This document shows, one piece after another, positions 26,301 to 39,500 of a stretch of DNA of 64,000 nucleotides. The notes beneath the pieces were generated by a model, which did no database searches, had not been told where the DNA came from, and was given only the letters and a program-made list of their open reading frames with translations. This DNA is from Owenia fusiformis (Eukaryota; Annelida; Polychaeta; Sabellida; Oweniidae): contig CAIIXF020000006.1 in assembly GCA_903813345.2 (NCBI GenBank), forward strand, positions 28,281,936 through 28,345,935. The letters are read 5' to 3'. Numbering within the stretch: the stretch's first letter is position 1; each line of letters begins with the position of its first letter. A program made the translations under genes and the position numbers.

Positions 26301-29300
26301 AGCATGTTATGTACATATTTTGTCTATGTTAGAAGCTGCATATTTAGCAGGTAATGTGCATATTGTGTCTATGTTAGAAGCTGCATATTTAGCAGGTATG
26401 TACATATTGTGTCTATGTTAGAAGCTGCATATTTAGCAGGTAATGTACATATTGTGTCTATGTTAGAAGCTGCATATTTAGCAGGTACATATTGTGTCTA
26501 TGTTAGAGGCTGCATATTTAGCAGGTATGTTCATATTTTGTCTATGTTAGAAGCTGCATATTTAGCAGGTATGTATATATTGTGTCTGTGTTAGAAGCTG
26601 CATATTTAGCAGGTTATGTACATACTGTGTCTATGTTAGCTGCATATTTAGCAGGTATGTACATATTGTGTCTATGTTAGATGCTGCATATTTAGCAGGT
26701 ATGTACATATTTTGTCTATGTTAGAAGCTGCATATTTAGCAGGTATGTACATATTGTGTCTGTGTTAGAAGCTGCATATTTAGCTTGTAGTACATATTTT
26801 GTCTACGTTAGAAGCTGCATATTTAGGAGGTATGTACATATTTTGTCTATGTTAGAAGCTGAATATTTAGCTGGTATGTACTGTACACCTTAGCAGTTCA
26901 ATGTGCAGACGTATTATCCCATCAAACAAAGATCGAAGGGATATAGAGAACGGCTCTGTCGATTTGTATGTCCGTCTATCCATGCGATGACTCAAATATT
27001 TTTAGCCTAATATTGTTTATATTTTATTATACGTATATGCCTCATGTGAGTACAAGTTCTGCTCGAAAGCAGATTTTCAAAATGTCTGCCAGTTTCAAAA
27101 TTGCCACCGTTTTAGTGTCAATTTTACAGTATTTTAGGAATAACATATAAAACTGTAATATATATTGATATGTTTTAAATGCAAAATATTATATAGGATA
27201 AGATAGATATGTAGATTCTCAATTCTGAATTTTACAAGGATTATCACTAGTCAGTGTGGTTTATCTGATTTAAAAGGAAGATTAAATGGTAAATAGCAAC
27301 TTACAGGTCAATTGAGGCAGATATGCAAATATGCAAATATGTTCACTATTTAATTGACATTGCATTATTTAGTAGTCTCTGTAAACATTTATATGTAAGA
27401 AAACTAGAAATAAAATAATGAATTGAAATTTTAAAAAAAACTGTTTCGAAATTTGAGGAGGCACGACTGAAGTCGTGAACAACTTAGCAATCTTAATCAC
27501 TTATTCTGAATGTTTTAATTATAGACTCCAGCTGTTTAATATCTTAGAGTAAAAATAGAGTAATGTCATTAAAGGTGCTTGTCACAAATCAAACTAATTT
27601 ATATATACAGGGGCCAACCAGGAAGGTTCCTTTCAATTTAAAAACGAGTTGTAAACCATAGATCTATTTTTAAATGTTAAGGTTTTAAATTATATTCTAT
27701 TTAAATTCTATCACACATTCTTGTATATGTGGTCTGAGATAATGTTTCTTATCTGATATTCCTAATTACATAAAAAGCTATCTGACAAATCAGACTAGCA
27801 ATTTGTAGAACACAAGTGCTAGTTATTGTGACAATGTTTGCTTCACTGACCTTGGGTATAAGTATCTGACAAATCAGACTAGCAATTTGTAGAACACAAG
27901 TGCTAGTTATTGTCACAATGTTTGCTTTTCTGACCTTCGGTATAAGTATCTGACAAATCAGACTAGCAATATGTAGAACACAAGTGCTAGTTATTGTCAC
28001 AATGTTTGCTTTTCTGACCTTCGGTATAAGTATCTGACAAATCAAACTAGCAATATGTAGAACACAAGTGCTAGTTATTGTCACAATGTTTGCTTTTCTG
28101 ACCTTGGGTATAAGTGTTGCTGTGAGCACTGTTGTTGTTTTATGTTCTAAATCAGTATCTGACAAATCAGACTAGCAATATGTAGAACACAAGTGCTAGT
28201 TATTGTAACAATGTTTGCTTTTCTGACCTTCGGTATAAGTATCTGACAAATCAAACTAGCAATATGTAGAACACAAGTGCTAGTTATTGTCACAATGTTT
28301 GCTTTTCTGACCTTGGGTATAAGTGTTGCTGTGAGCACTGTTGTTGTTTTATGTTCTAAATCAGTATCTGACAAATCAGACTAGCAATATGTAGAACACA
28401 AGTGCTAGTTATTGTCACAATGTTTGCTTTTCTGACCTTCGGTATAAGTATCTGACAAATCAAACTAGCAATATGTAGAACACAAGTGCTAGTTATTGTC
28501 ACAATGTTTGCTTTTCTGACCTTGGGTATAAGTGTTGCTGTGTTTGCTGTGCTGACCTTTGGTATAAGTGTTGCTGTGTTTGCTGTGCTGAGCACTGTTG
28601 TTGTTTTATGTTCTAAATCAGTATCTGACAAATCAGACTAGCAATATGTAGAACACAAGTGCCAGTTATTGTTGCAATGTTTGCTTTTCTGACAATCGGT
28701 ATAAGTATCTGACAAATCAAACTAGCAATATGTAGAACACAAGTGCTAGTTATTGTCACAATGTTTGCTTCACTGACCTTGGGTATAAGTGTTGCTGTGT
28801 TTGCTGTGCTGACCTTTGGTATAAGTGTTGCTGTGTTTGCTGTGCTGAGCACTGTTGTTGTTTTATGTTCTAAATCAGTATCTGACAAATCAAACTAGCA
28901 ATATGTAGAACACAAGTGCCAGTTATTGTCGCAATGTTTGCTTCACTGACCTTGGGTATAAGTGTTGCTGTGAGACTAGCAATTTGTAGAACACAAGTGC
29001 TAGTTATTGTCACAATGTTTGCTTCACTGACCTTGGGTATAAGTGTTGCTGTGTTTGCTGTGCTGAGCACTGTTGTTGTTTTATGTTCTAAATCAGTTTC
29101 AGTCGAGACCTTGAGGAAAGTGCAATGACTTCTATTCACATCAAATGTTTGTTTAGGTAATTTGTTTATTAGTTTTACTGCTTTCCTTTGTAAAATTGTG
29201 TTCCAATCCACAGTATGATTGACATAATAAGCTACATGGAAAAGGATCGTACATGCCTCTTCGCAAGCGTAATAGCATGTCATTGTAACAACGCCAAAGA

Positions 29301-32300
29301 TATTGTATTCCTCCCATACCAGGTCAATAATATCATCATTACACTCACCACTTTGTACATAGCAATAGCACGTCGCTTTAATCACCATGATAGAAATGAG
29401 AAAACACCTACCATCTTGGTACATATATGGTGGTGAACACTTAGTGATACGTGTCTCTTTATTCTTAATATTGAAGCTTGTACCAACTCCATTCAGTCTG
29501 GCAACTGGGGCAATATCGACATTTACACTCTCATCAGCGTTTATGTCTAACAGTACAGAATATGTGAAGAAAGATGGTATGCTAGGGTACCTCATCATCA
29601 TAGTGACATAACAATTTGAATCATTACCGGCTTCATAATTGCAAAATACACAGTATTTGTTTCTCATGATATATGGTACGGTTTTTATTGCTATCCTTTG
29701 GGGGTCATATGGTCCTTCTTTGCACTGTTGTTTCAAGATATCATTCTTACACCTGGATTGGCAACTGTTAATGACATTGATGCATGGGCGTATATCTGTA
29801 TGTACAGGTGGCTGAAAAAAGTTCGTGCATATTCCCTTATTAGTAAAACGGTGAAATCGTAGCATTGAGGTCATGAACTTGTCACTTGTGGGATCTTTAA
29901 GAACATATCCGGAACAGTTCACAGTGGTCTTCCATGGTTGAATGGTTTGCACATCATGGCACAAAGCACAGAAATAGTTAGCATAGGCGATTCTCGACTT
30001 GAGGTCAGTTGCAGGTACCGCACTTATCAGTCCATCTGGTTCCAGGCACTTCCGTTTCACATCGATGTCTTTGTACCCTGGCTTGCAAGATTGCCTCATG
30101 TAGATGTATCTTTCAGGATTTGAAGCAATTTTCTTACACTTACTTCCATGTGTTTCATCTGTCTGCTGGACTTCACTGGGTGAGACATTATTCCTGCATT
30201 CAGTATCAAAATCTGGACAGCAAGTCTCATAAACATGGCAGGCACTATCACAGGAACACAACCACAGAGGGTCTTTAAATTGATTCACCTGTCCACATTT
30301 TCCACGGCAGCTATTATTCATACAAGACGCATAGATGGATGCACCACACAGTTTATTAAATTCCTCGATGTCGCTTCCTGGAGTCAACTCAGTCCTTACT
30401 GATGCTGTGGTGAGATGCGTTGCATTCAGCCCAACTGAGGATGGATGTGATGTGTTCTGACGAATGTTCAGGTAGCTGGTAGCAGTCTCAGCCACTGCAT
30501 CATCTTCATGCTTTCTTGGACTCCTTACCTTTGATGTCTCCCCAATTTCTATGAGAACTTTTGAAGCCAACATTACCATCAATAATTCAGAGAGCATTGT
30601 TCCGTTTCAGGCTGTTGAAGTCTATTCAAAAGTTTTTGGTATCCTGATATCCTCCGTCTTTATATACATGTATGGGTGTGTCTTTATGAAATAACCATTT
30701 TACTATTATGTTTCTGCAAAGACAAATTTAGTTAAATTTCTCCTGTATCCACTTATTGTATCTTTTTACTTATGGTCCCATATGGGAGGCGTCAATAGTT
30801 CAATTGATTTTGTGAAAACCGCCTGTTGCCTGCTGCTAATGAAACCCCTGATATGTATACCAGGCCCGTAGCCAGAATTTTCCAAGGGGGGGGTTCGTTT
30901 TTCTAAAAAATTCTAGGGGGGGTTCACTTTGGCAAATATGGCCATAAATCACTCAAAAATTAGTCAGAATGGTGAAAAACTGCATGATTTTGAAAGAAAT
31001 TTTGGCCAGGCCCCCCGAACCCCCCTGGCTACGGGCCTGTATACATATATTATATATGTAGGGTCGTGGCTTCATAAAAAAGCCATTTAAACTGACTTTC
31101 GAATACTTTAGAGACCGAAATTTGGGATTTCAAGGAATACTTTTCAAGAAAATAGTCTTACGTTTCTATTAGGATGGGTTCAGGTGCCCAAAATATCTGA
31201 TCCATGGATATATATCATTTTGAAAATTGGAAGCAAGAAATATTTTTTGGAGGCCATGTTTTTTATGAGTCATAACAGGAAATAGATTATCTAAATGAAA
31301 ACTGGATTTGCATCATTAATCCTGATTTTGGCTTAGAATATTTACCTAAATATATATTTATTAAATATTATTAGTATGAAAATTGACTTTTTTTTATTAA
31401 TCTTATGCAGTGATTTTCTAAAATTCATAACATAGCTTAAAAATTACATGCTTTATTCAACTTGTCCCTATGGCCTAGCTTTTGATGGTTCGAATCCCTG
31501 TCGTGCCCAAGATTTTTTTATTTATCTCTTGGCCACAATATTTTTTTAAAATCTCTTTTTATACATCATATAGTCATATCTATTACTTTTTAATGTTTTG
31601 GATTTTAGATACATCGTCTGTGTGTTACTTAAACTATCATGTTTCTGCAGACATTTAATTAAATTTTTCTTAGATCCACTTATTGCATCTTTTTACATAA
31701 CAAAGAAAGTCAGATGGCTGTTAAAATTTTAAATTCTAAGAAGTGGATTTATAAAAGCTTAAAACTGAATAAGATGAGTATGGTATGCTATTTCATGTTG
31801 TTGTTCCAAAAGATTGTTTTTTACCAAATTTTCATGAAGACTTCTAAAAAACATGGATAGTCTTTACATTTATTATTTCAAATGTCATCTAGACATTTAT
31901 TATTATCCCATCAAACAAAGTTCGGGGGATATAGAGAACAGCTCTGTCTGTCCATATGTCCATCCATCTGTGCTTAATACGTCCGATCGTCTGAGCAATA
32001 ACTTAAATACCATTGGACCAATTTTGTTTATTCGTATATGTCCCATGGGAATACAACTTCTGCTTAAAAGCCTATTTTCAAAAATGGCCACCAGTTTCAA
32101 AATGGCTGCCATTTTAGAGTCAATTTTTAAGTATTTTAGGTACAACATATAAAACTGTAATATTGATATATTTTAAATGCCCAAAAATTGTATAGGATAT
32201 TGATTCAGCTGAAAATCTAAATAGTTATTAAAAAACATGTTTTTCATTTCGAAATTGATTCAATTACATAATGATAAAGATTTTAACAGTAGACATTAGT

Positions 32301-33563
32301 GGTGTAGATAAGTACTCACGTAATCATCGAATCGTCTCGCCAAGGTGTTATAGAATTCGGCTCGATTAGGAGTTCAGATTTCGCGAATTATTACACGAGT
32401 CTGAGACTCGCGAATTTGTATTCGTATTCGCGATTTCACAGCGAATCCTGACGTCAAATGCATTGTTTTTTCTTACAAACAGGGTGAAACTATGTACAAA
32501 TGATTGTTCCGTGTATCATTTGTTTTTATTTGAATGAATATGAGTAATAAATCTAATTTAAATGAAATATTTTTGAGTCTATTTTTTAATTCCATGATTA
32601 ATTCAGTCCGTAGAACCGGAAATGAAAGTGCTGCAACAATGTGTGGCGGGAAACATAAAATAAACAATATTTCAATTTTTGTTGTAATTAATCGTAAGTA
32701 TGTTATTTAAATCGGTAGATATGGACAACTCTTGATATACCTAGCGTACCTAGGGTATTGTGCAAGTGAACAACATTGAAAAAAGGACTAAAAAACGACC
32801 ATATGACATGCAATGGTAAGATTTTTTCTTCATATTTTTTTGATGAAAAATCGCGATTCTTATTCGATCTCAGACTCAAAATCATGCGAATTACTCGATT
32901 CCAAAAATCCCCGCGAGTTACAACACTAGTAGACATATGTTTATGTGTATATACTGAGTTTACAATTAAAAATGTATGAATATAAAATAATGCCTTTAAT
33001 TTATAAGAAAGATAGTATGAGCAACTTATTGGGAGCAGGAGCAATGGGGACAATGTTGGCCATCTTGAAAAATGGTGGCTTTTTCAAAGGTTCTAAAAAG
33101 CAAGCACAATGACCCAATTAATATTATCCAACATGAATCTACTTGTTGAGACATGTTCTGCTTGTGTGGAGACAGAAAAACACTAATTGTAATGTAATTT
33201 GGAAACTGGGAGAAGATGCTTTGAATTAAAGTTTTAGGAGTAATATTTTCAAATGAATGTAATAATCCTGCATGTAAAAGTATAGAAAATTGGAATTCAA
33301 AACTTTTTAAAAATTATTTCACCACAGAGAATATTAGAGAGAATTAATAACATGCTATATCATTTCAGGGCTGTCAACTTGGGACCACCTAATATGAGTG
33401 ACTTACAAATGTTGGACACCGAAGTCCAAATCTGAACACTTTTGTCCAAATTTTGAACACCTTTGGCCAACTTTTAAACACCTTTGGCCAAAGTTTGAGC
33501 ACCTTTGCTAAACTTTTATCACCTCAAATTTTTCGCGCTCGCTACGCTCGCGATGTCGTCAAC

Positions 33564-33594
<31 letters not shown>

Positions 33595-36500
33595 CATGCG
33601 TGACATATACAGGATTCGCGTGACAAATCCGAACAAATTGCGTTCGTTTTTTTCCGACGTTCGTCTTTTTACCGTATCATAAACATATTTTGAAAAAATT
33701 TTTACAGAAACATATTTGCGTGACAATTACCAGGTAAAATGCGTATTTGCGTGACATTTTGTGTCACGCAAAAAAAACTGGCGTGACTTCAAATTCTTCA
33801 GCAAATGCGTGACAAATACGCAAATTGCGGGACAGTTGACAGGCCTGTCATTTGTACGGAAAAAATGCAACTAATGGTGAATTAAAAGAAAAATTCTAAG
33901 ACAAAATTATGTACATTGTAGAGCAAATACTGTTGATATCCATGTGACAAGTGATGACATGGGTTAAAAGAATCTATATTTAAGGTAGTTCATCGTGGAA
34001 CAAAGTAAGTCGCAACTTACTTTGTTGCGACGGGGAGCTGTTTCTACCTTAGGATATCAAGTTACATTATCCTACCACACGTATATGCCCTATGGTGTCT
34101 GTGTGAGATATGTAACTCAAATGAAAATGAAACTTTCTTGAAAATCAACTCATGGTTTAAACATATTTGAACAAATATCAAACTATAGAATGATAGAAGG
34201 TAAAAAAATATGATTGAAAAACTTCCTATATTCTAATATACGGTCATTGAAACAACAAAAAGTATTAATATATTGATGAAGTTTTATGGAATAATATGAA
34301 TATTTAATATAAGAAAGCCAATATATTTTTTGACACATAGATTAGTAAATGTATTATGAGGGTGAGAGATGTTTTGTATGAAGGTAGAGTGTTTGGATAC
34401 CATCATGTTCAGTCAATGCACCCTTGCTGAAATCCTCATTTTCTCAGAAGAACTCAAATTGATAGAATCTCAACAACTACATTCTGTTGTGGAATAGTAC
34501 TGCTAGAGTCCATTTTCAAAAGTTAGAATAGTAGTGAAAAGTAGTTGAGGAATTTTGTTGAAATTTTATATGTTAATACTTGGAAGAATATTCCACTGTA
34601 AATGACAATTTGACTAAAATGCCAGCCATGACTGTTTGATGGGAGTTGCAAAACCTTGGCGTTGCTGTTATTCAGTTCGTCAATTGTCTTACATCAAATT
34701 GAAATTAAATTCTGAAAATCTGAACATGGTTTATGACAAGAATGTATTGTGTGTTTTCAGGTTGTGGGAAGCAGCTTATTCTGGTCATACGATATTGTAC
34801 TGAAAACTGCGCAATTTCTCAAACAGAAAATATTTCTGAAGAGTAAGTTTGAATTTAGTATCAGGTTGTAGTCTTTATGAAATCACAATGCTTCATTATA
34901 TACTTTTCATTGAATATACATTATGGACCTAATCTATTGTATTTCTATTATTTCCAGTTTGATATGTTTTGTTTATTGCCGACAATGTTGAAAAACGTAG
35001 GCAATAATATTGTATTGTATTTTTATATATTATATATGGAATAAATGAGAAATGAAAAAAAAAATTGAATATACAAAAAATAGTGTTTCGTATGTATATT
35101 AAAAAGGTTTGTCCTTCTCCCAGAATACACTTAATTCTCCCAAACAGCCTGAGTTGGGAAGATATCAGGGTTGAGAGGATATAATGTCTTAATGAAAGAC
35201 TTGTATGACTGTATGATGTCATCAATGTTTGCTAAAATGTGTAATACTCTTTTCTATTTTATTTGTTTGCATATACTGGTTACAAGCATTATTCTCATGT
35301 TGCTTGAATGTGTTTTCGTTATTTTTAGTCCTGTAAAATATTTTAACTTCTACTGAGGGCTCAAGCAGCAGACATTTAATATGTCAACATTTTTATGTCT
35401 CTACCAGAAGTGGTGATATATTGTTATAGTCTCCAACTTTTTTGTGGATGGTGTTCGGCAGTTGATATTTGGCCATTGGCATTCAGCGGCATTATCATAT
35501 GTAACAAATGGTAGGTGGTATGTTAATGCCTTCTTATGCACTCTGTGGCTGATATGTCTGATATGCTATGCATTTGTACTTTCAGGGAGTTGGAAGAACT
35601 CTACCAAGTGAGGACTTGGCTACTGGATGTTGTGGAAAGAACTGGAATTCCTGTTTTCACTGATCTCAAGCTAGCACTAGAGTGTGCGGTCAAGTGCATT
35701 AAACAGGTTAGTTAGCACTAAAGTGTGTGGTCAATGCATTAAACAGGTTAGTTAGCAATAGAGTGTGCAGTCAAGTGCATTGAACAGGTTAGTTAGTGCA
35801 GTCAAGTGCATTAGTTAGCACTAGAGTGTGCAGTCAAGTGCATTAAACAGGTTAGTTAGCACTAGATTATGCAGTCAAGTGCATTAAACAGGTTAGTTAG
35901 CATTAGAGTGTGCAGTCAAGTGCATTAAACAGGTTAGTTAGTGCAGTCAAGTGCATTAAACAGGTTAGCACTAGAGTGTGTGGTCAATGCTTCTTATTTT
36001 TAGGTCACATGTTCAACATGGACAAATCAGAGTGTTAGTAATATTTGAGGGATGTAACACTTCTTGTTATCTACCTTCAGGGTTTATCAGTTCAACAACT
36101 GTCTACAGAACATGGAGCTACTCCAGTGAAAAATGGACACTTGCGTGTGGGCCACAGACTTGTGTAAGTGTCTTATTGGATGTTTATATGTCACCCTATG
36201 CAGACAGAGCCTGTGGGAAATATTGGGTGCGGAGCAAATGAGCGGAGGGTGCGGAGCTAACGGTTATTTTTGAATTTAAATTTGGGATATTTCTGAAACT
36301 AAGCCGTTTTGGGACTTCAAATATACCGAGATATGTGTATTTGACACCAAATATCAATACAATTGTGAAAATAGTAGCGCAATTCATTCTATAGCGACGC
36401 AGTGTGCCTTAAACCTTTCCCAGACCTATATATTTTGAAATTATCCTTTTAATACTGAGTCCCCAGCATTCATAAAAAATGGTGTTTAAGGTGCACTATC

Positions 36501-39500
36501 TATACAAATTATTTTTGCATCTTGGAAGCCAGGCAGTATCTGTGTGATTTTATAAAAATTCGGAAATTTTTTCAGATATGAGCCCCCTCTAAATATTGGG
36601 TGCGGAGCAGCTCCATAAACATAGCTCCGCACCCAATATTTAGAGGGGCTCATATCTGAAGAACATTTCCGAATTTTTATAAAATCACACAGATACTGCC
36701 TGGCTTCCAAGATGCAAAAATAATTTGCATGGGTAGTGTATCTTGAACACCATTTTTTATGAATGCTGGGGACGCAGTATTAAAAGGATAGTCTCAAAAT
36801 ATATAGGTCTGGGAAATGTTTAAGGCATACTGCGTCGCTATAAAATGAATTGCACTACTATTTTCACAATTTTATTGATATTTGGTGTCAAATACACATA
36901 TCTTGGTATATTTGAAGTCCCCAAACGGCTTAGTTTCAGAAATATCCCAATTTTAAATTCAAAAATGACCGTTAGCTCCGCACCCTCCGCTCATTTGCGC
37001 CGCACCCAATATTTCCAACAGGCTCTGTCTGCATAGGGTGTATGTATGTGTCTCAAGTCTGTCTCTTTTATGTGTCTCGGACATTGTTAGAAATCAATCA
37101 AATCCATGAGCAATGTGTTGTGATTTCATCTTGTTTTTTTTAATTGTTTGTTTTGGATCTCGAGAAAATGATTTTAGCTTTCTCAAAAATATATTTCTTA
37201 AAAATACAAGAATTTGTCAGACATAACAAACTTGGATAAATGAACATATTCACTTAACGATTATTATTTTATGGAAATAATTTCAGAATGTTAAATGTAA
37301 ACAAGTGGATATTTCTGACCTATTGTAGAACTCTTATTCTTATTTTGTGTTTAAAAAAGTTATCTTGCTTTGATTGCAGTAAAATCCATGATGCTTTCCA
37401 TTCAGTGAATAAAGAAGAAACAATATCTCAAAAAGACTTATGTCATGCATTTAGAGTGCTTCACGGTTGTGCAATAACAAGAAAATATATCAGGGATAAA
37501 AAAAGATGCAGCCACGGGTACAAATTTGATGATTTCCTTGCAATCGTCAATGAAACGGACAAAAGAGAGAGGATGAGTGCTCGGGTAAGTGTTTCTATGA
37601 CAATCTGGTTTTAAAAATAAGATAGTTTTTTGAAAATTAGTCTTGCATTGAGCCTTTTGTCCTATCTGCTTTACCTATTTGTGGAAGTGATGTGTGTAGG
37701 GAATCACATGGGCTTGAAGCAAGACTATATCAAAATTATTTATCTAATTTTACTTTCTAGATTAAGACTAACAGACTGAAGAAGGTATTTCAAAATCATG
37801 TGAACGTCGTGTTGTTTACTTTTGTTTTATCCATTCTTTATTTAAGTATAGTATTGCATACAAATTATTTCTAAAATTAGAAATTCTGTTATTAAGGCAG
37901 GATCAGAATGAGATAAGTGACAGTGACACGTAAATCTAAACAATAAACATCTTCAGTTTTCGCATAAGTTATAAACATTCGGTTTCTTTGAAAATAGGCA
38001 TAACTAGAAAGATTTCAGCCAAGATAATCTAAATATGGTAAACATTTTTTGGAAATGTTTCTCTCTAGGTCTGATTCTGTCCTAAACATGGTCACATGTC
38101 CATATGGGTGACATCTCAGATGTTATTATCAACATAAGAAAATGTTATACAAGGATTAAATATTGATTTATTACTACTTATTCTTATAATTCTAATATGA
38201 TACATGACGTCACAATAGCTAGAACAATTGATTTACTGGTCTACAATGGAGTATATATTACCGCTAAAATTCACAAATGCAAAAAGTTGTGTTTCTTGTC
38301 TGTTCATCATATTAGAATCGTAACAGACCTTGATTTTATGATTTATGGCATAATATATGACCTCAAATTTTATTCAGGCCATTGCCAAAGACGTCAATCA
38401 CTACGCAATTTCGGTCTTCTAACAATGATCAGAATAAAATTTTCAGTCATGTATTATGCCATAAATCATAAAATCAAGTTTTTTTTCTTTAAAACGTTTG
38501 TCCATTTGAGTAAATTACTAACTACATGTATATGCACTTTATTGCACAGTGTGTACAGTGCTCTTCCCACGATTTTTTTGGAGGATTTCAGCCCAGCATT
38601 TTAGGATTAAGTTTTGTTATTTTTAGCGCACCATTTTGGGATTCTTAAATATTATAATTATTATGCAACATTTTCTGAATTTTTTACATTTTAGAGGCAT
38701 ATGAACAGTGGTCTCCACAGGATTTTTTCTCATGTGGGTGCAAAATTCTCATTGTCACAATTCAGACCAAAATTGGCAAAAATATGCCTATTTTTCATGA
38801 TTTTTCTCATTTTCAAGTGAGTGCAAATGTATTCTGAGACAGGTGCAATCCTGTTATTAAAACTCTCAAGTGGGTGCGGTTGCAGCGCCCACTTGGTTTA
38901 ATGCTGGGGAGATCACAGACCAAATTTGGTCAAAATATGCCTATTTTCATGATTTTCTCATTTGCAAATGGATTTTCAGGTGGGTGCAAACATGTTTTCA
39001 AAATCTCAGGTGGGTGCTGCACCCACTTGCTTTAATGCTGGGGAGATCAATGTTAAATTATAAGAGTCCTTAAGAATGGGGTTCAATGTGATGAGAGCCC
39101 TAGTGTACAGTATATACAAATCTGCCTCTATAATTGTAAAGGAAGGTGACTGCTAAAATATGTTTATGTTGTTTTTAGCCAAGACAAAGGCAAGAACAAC
39201 TTTTTACAAGTTTTTACACCTCCCCCTCTCTTGATGTTCCCTTGATAGGTTTGTCGAATAGTAAAGCTTCTCAAATTGGACACTTATTCATGTGAGAAAA
39301 AATATGATCAAAAATATATTTTGATTTCTGTTATAGATGTTAGACTTCAATGGGTGCGATATTTACATCAACAAAATAACATACTGTAGTTCTGATCTGA
39401 CATCTATACGTGTCATGAAGCCCAAGGTTCACTACAATCAATTTATATCAAATGGAGAAAAACATAAACTTGAACCAAAGCATTGTCAAGTTATGTAACT

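Noticed and set aside
26096-26594. Plus-strand frames reading repeated MLEAAYLAG segments as a repeat protein
   Set aside because: They are the junction array read through its donors; only the first copy is exon.
31470-31512. tRNA-like GGTTCGAATCCCTGTCGTGC as a tRNA gene
   Set aside because: Only a B-box-like segment is present; no A box or acceptor stem upstream, so at most a tRNA-derived fragment.
36845-37036. 63-aa frames on both arms near 36196-36387 and 36845-37036 as paired genes
   Set aside because: They are the same sequence on the two arms of the palindrome and have no other support.
39340-39500. Possible exon after TTATAG with a short open frame to TAA
   Set aside because: In the phase left by exon 11 it hits a stop after 17 codons; the exon at 46712 fits the phase on both sides.
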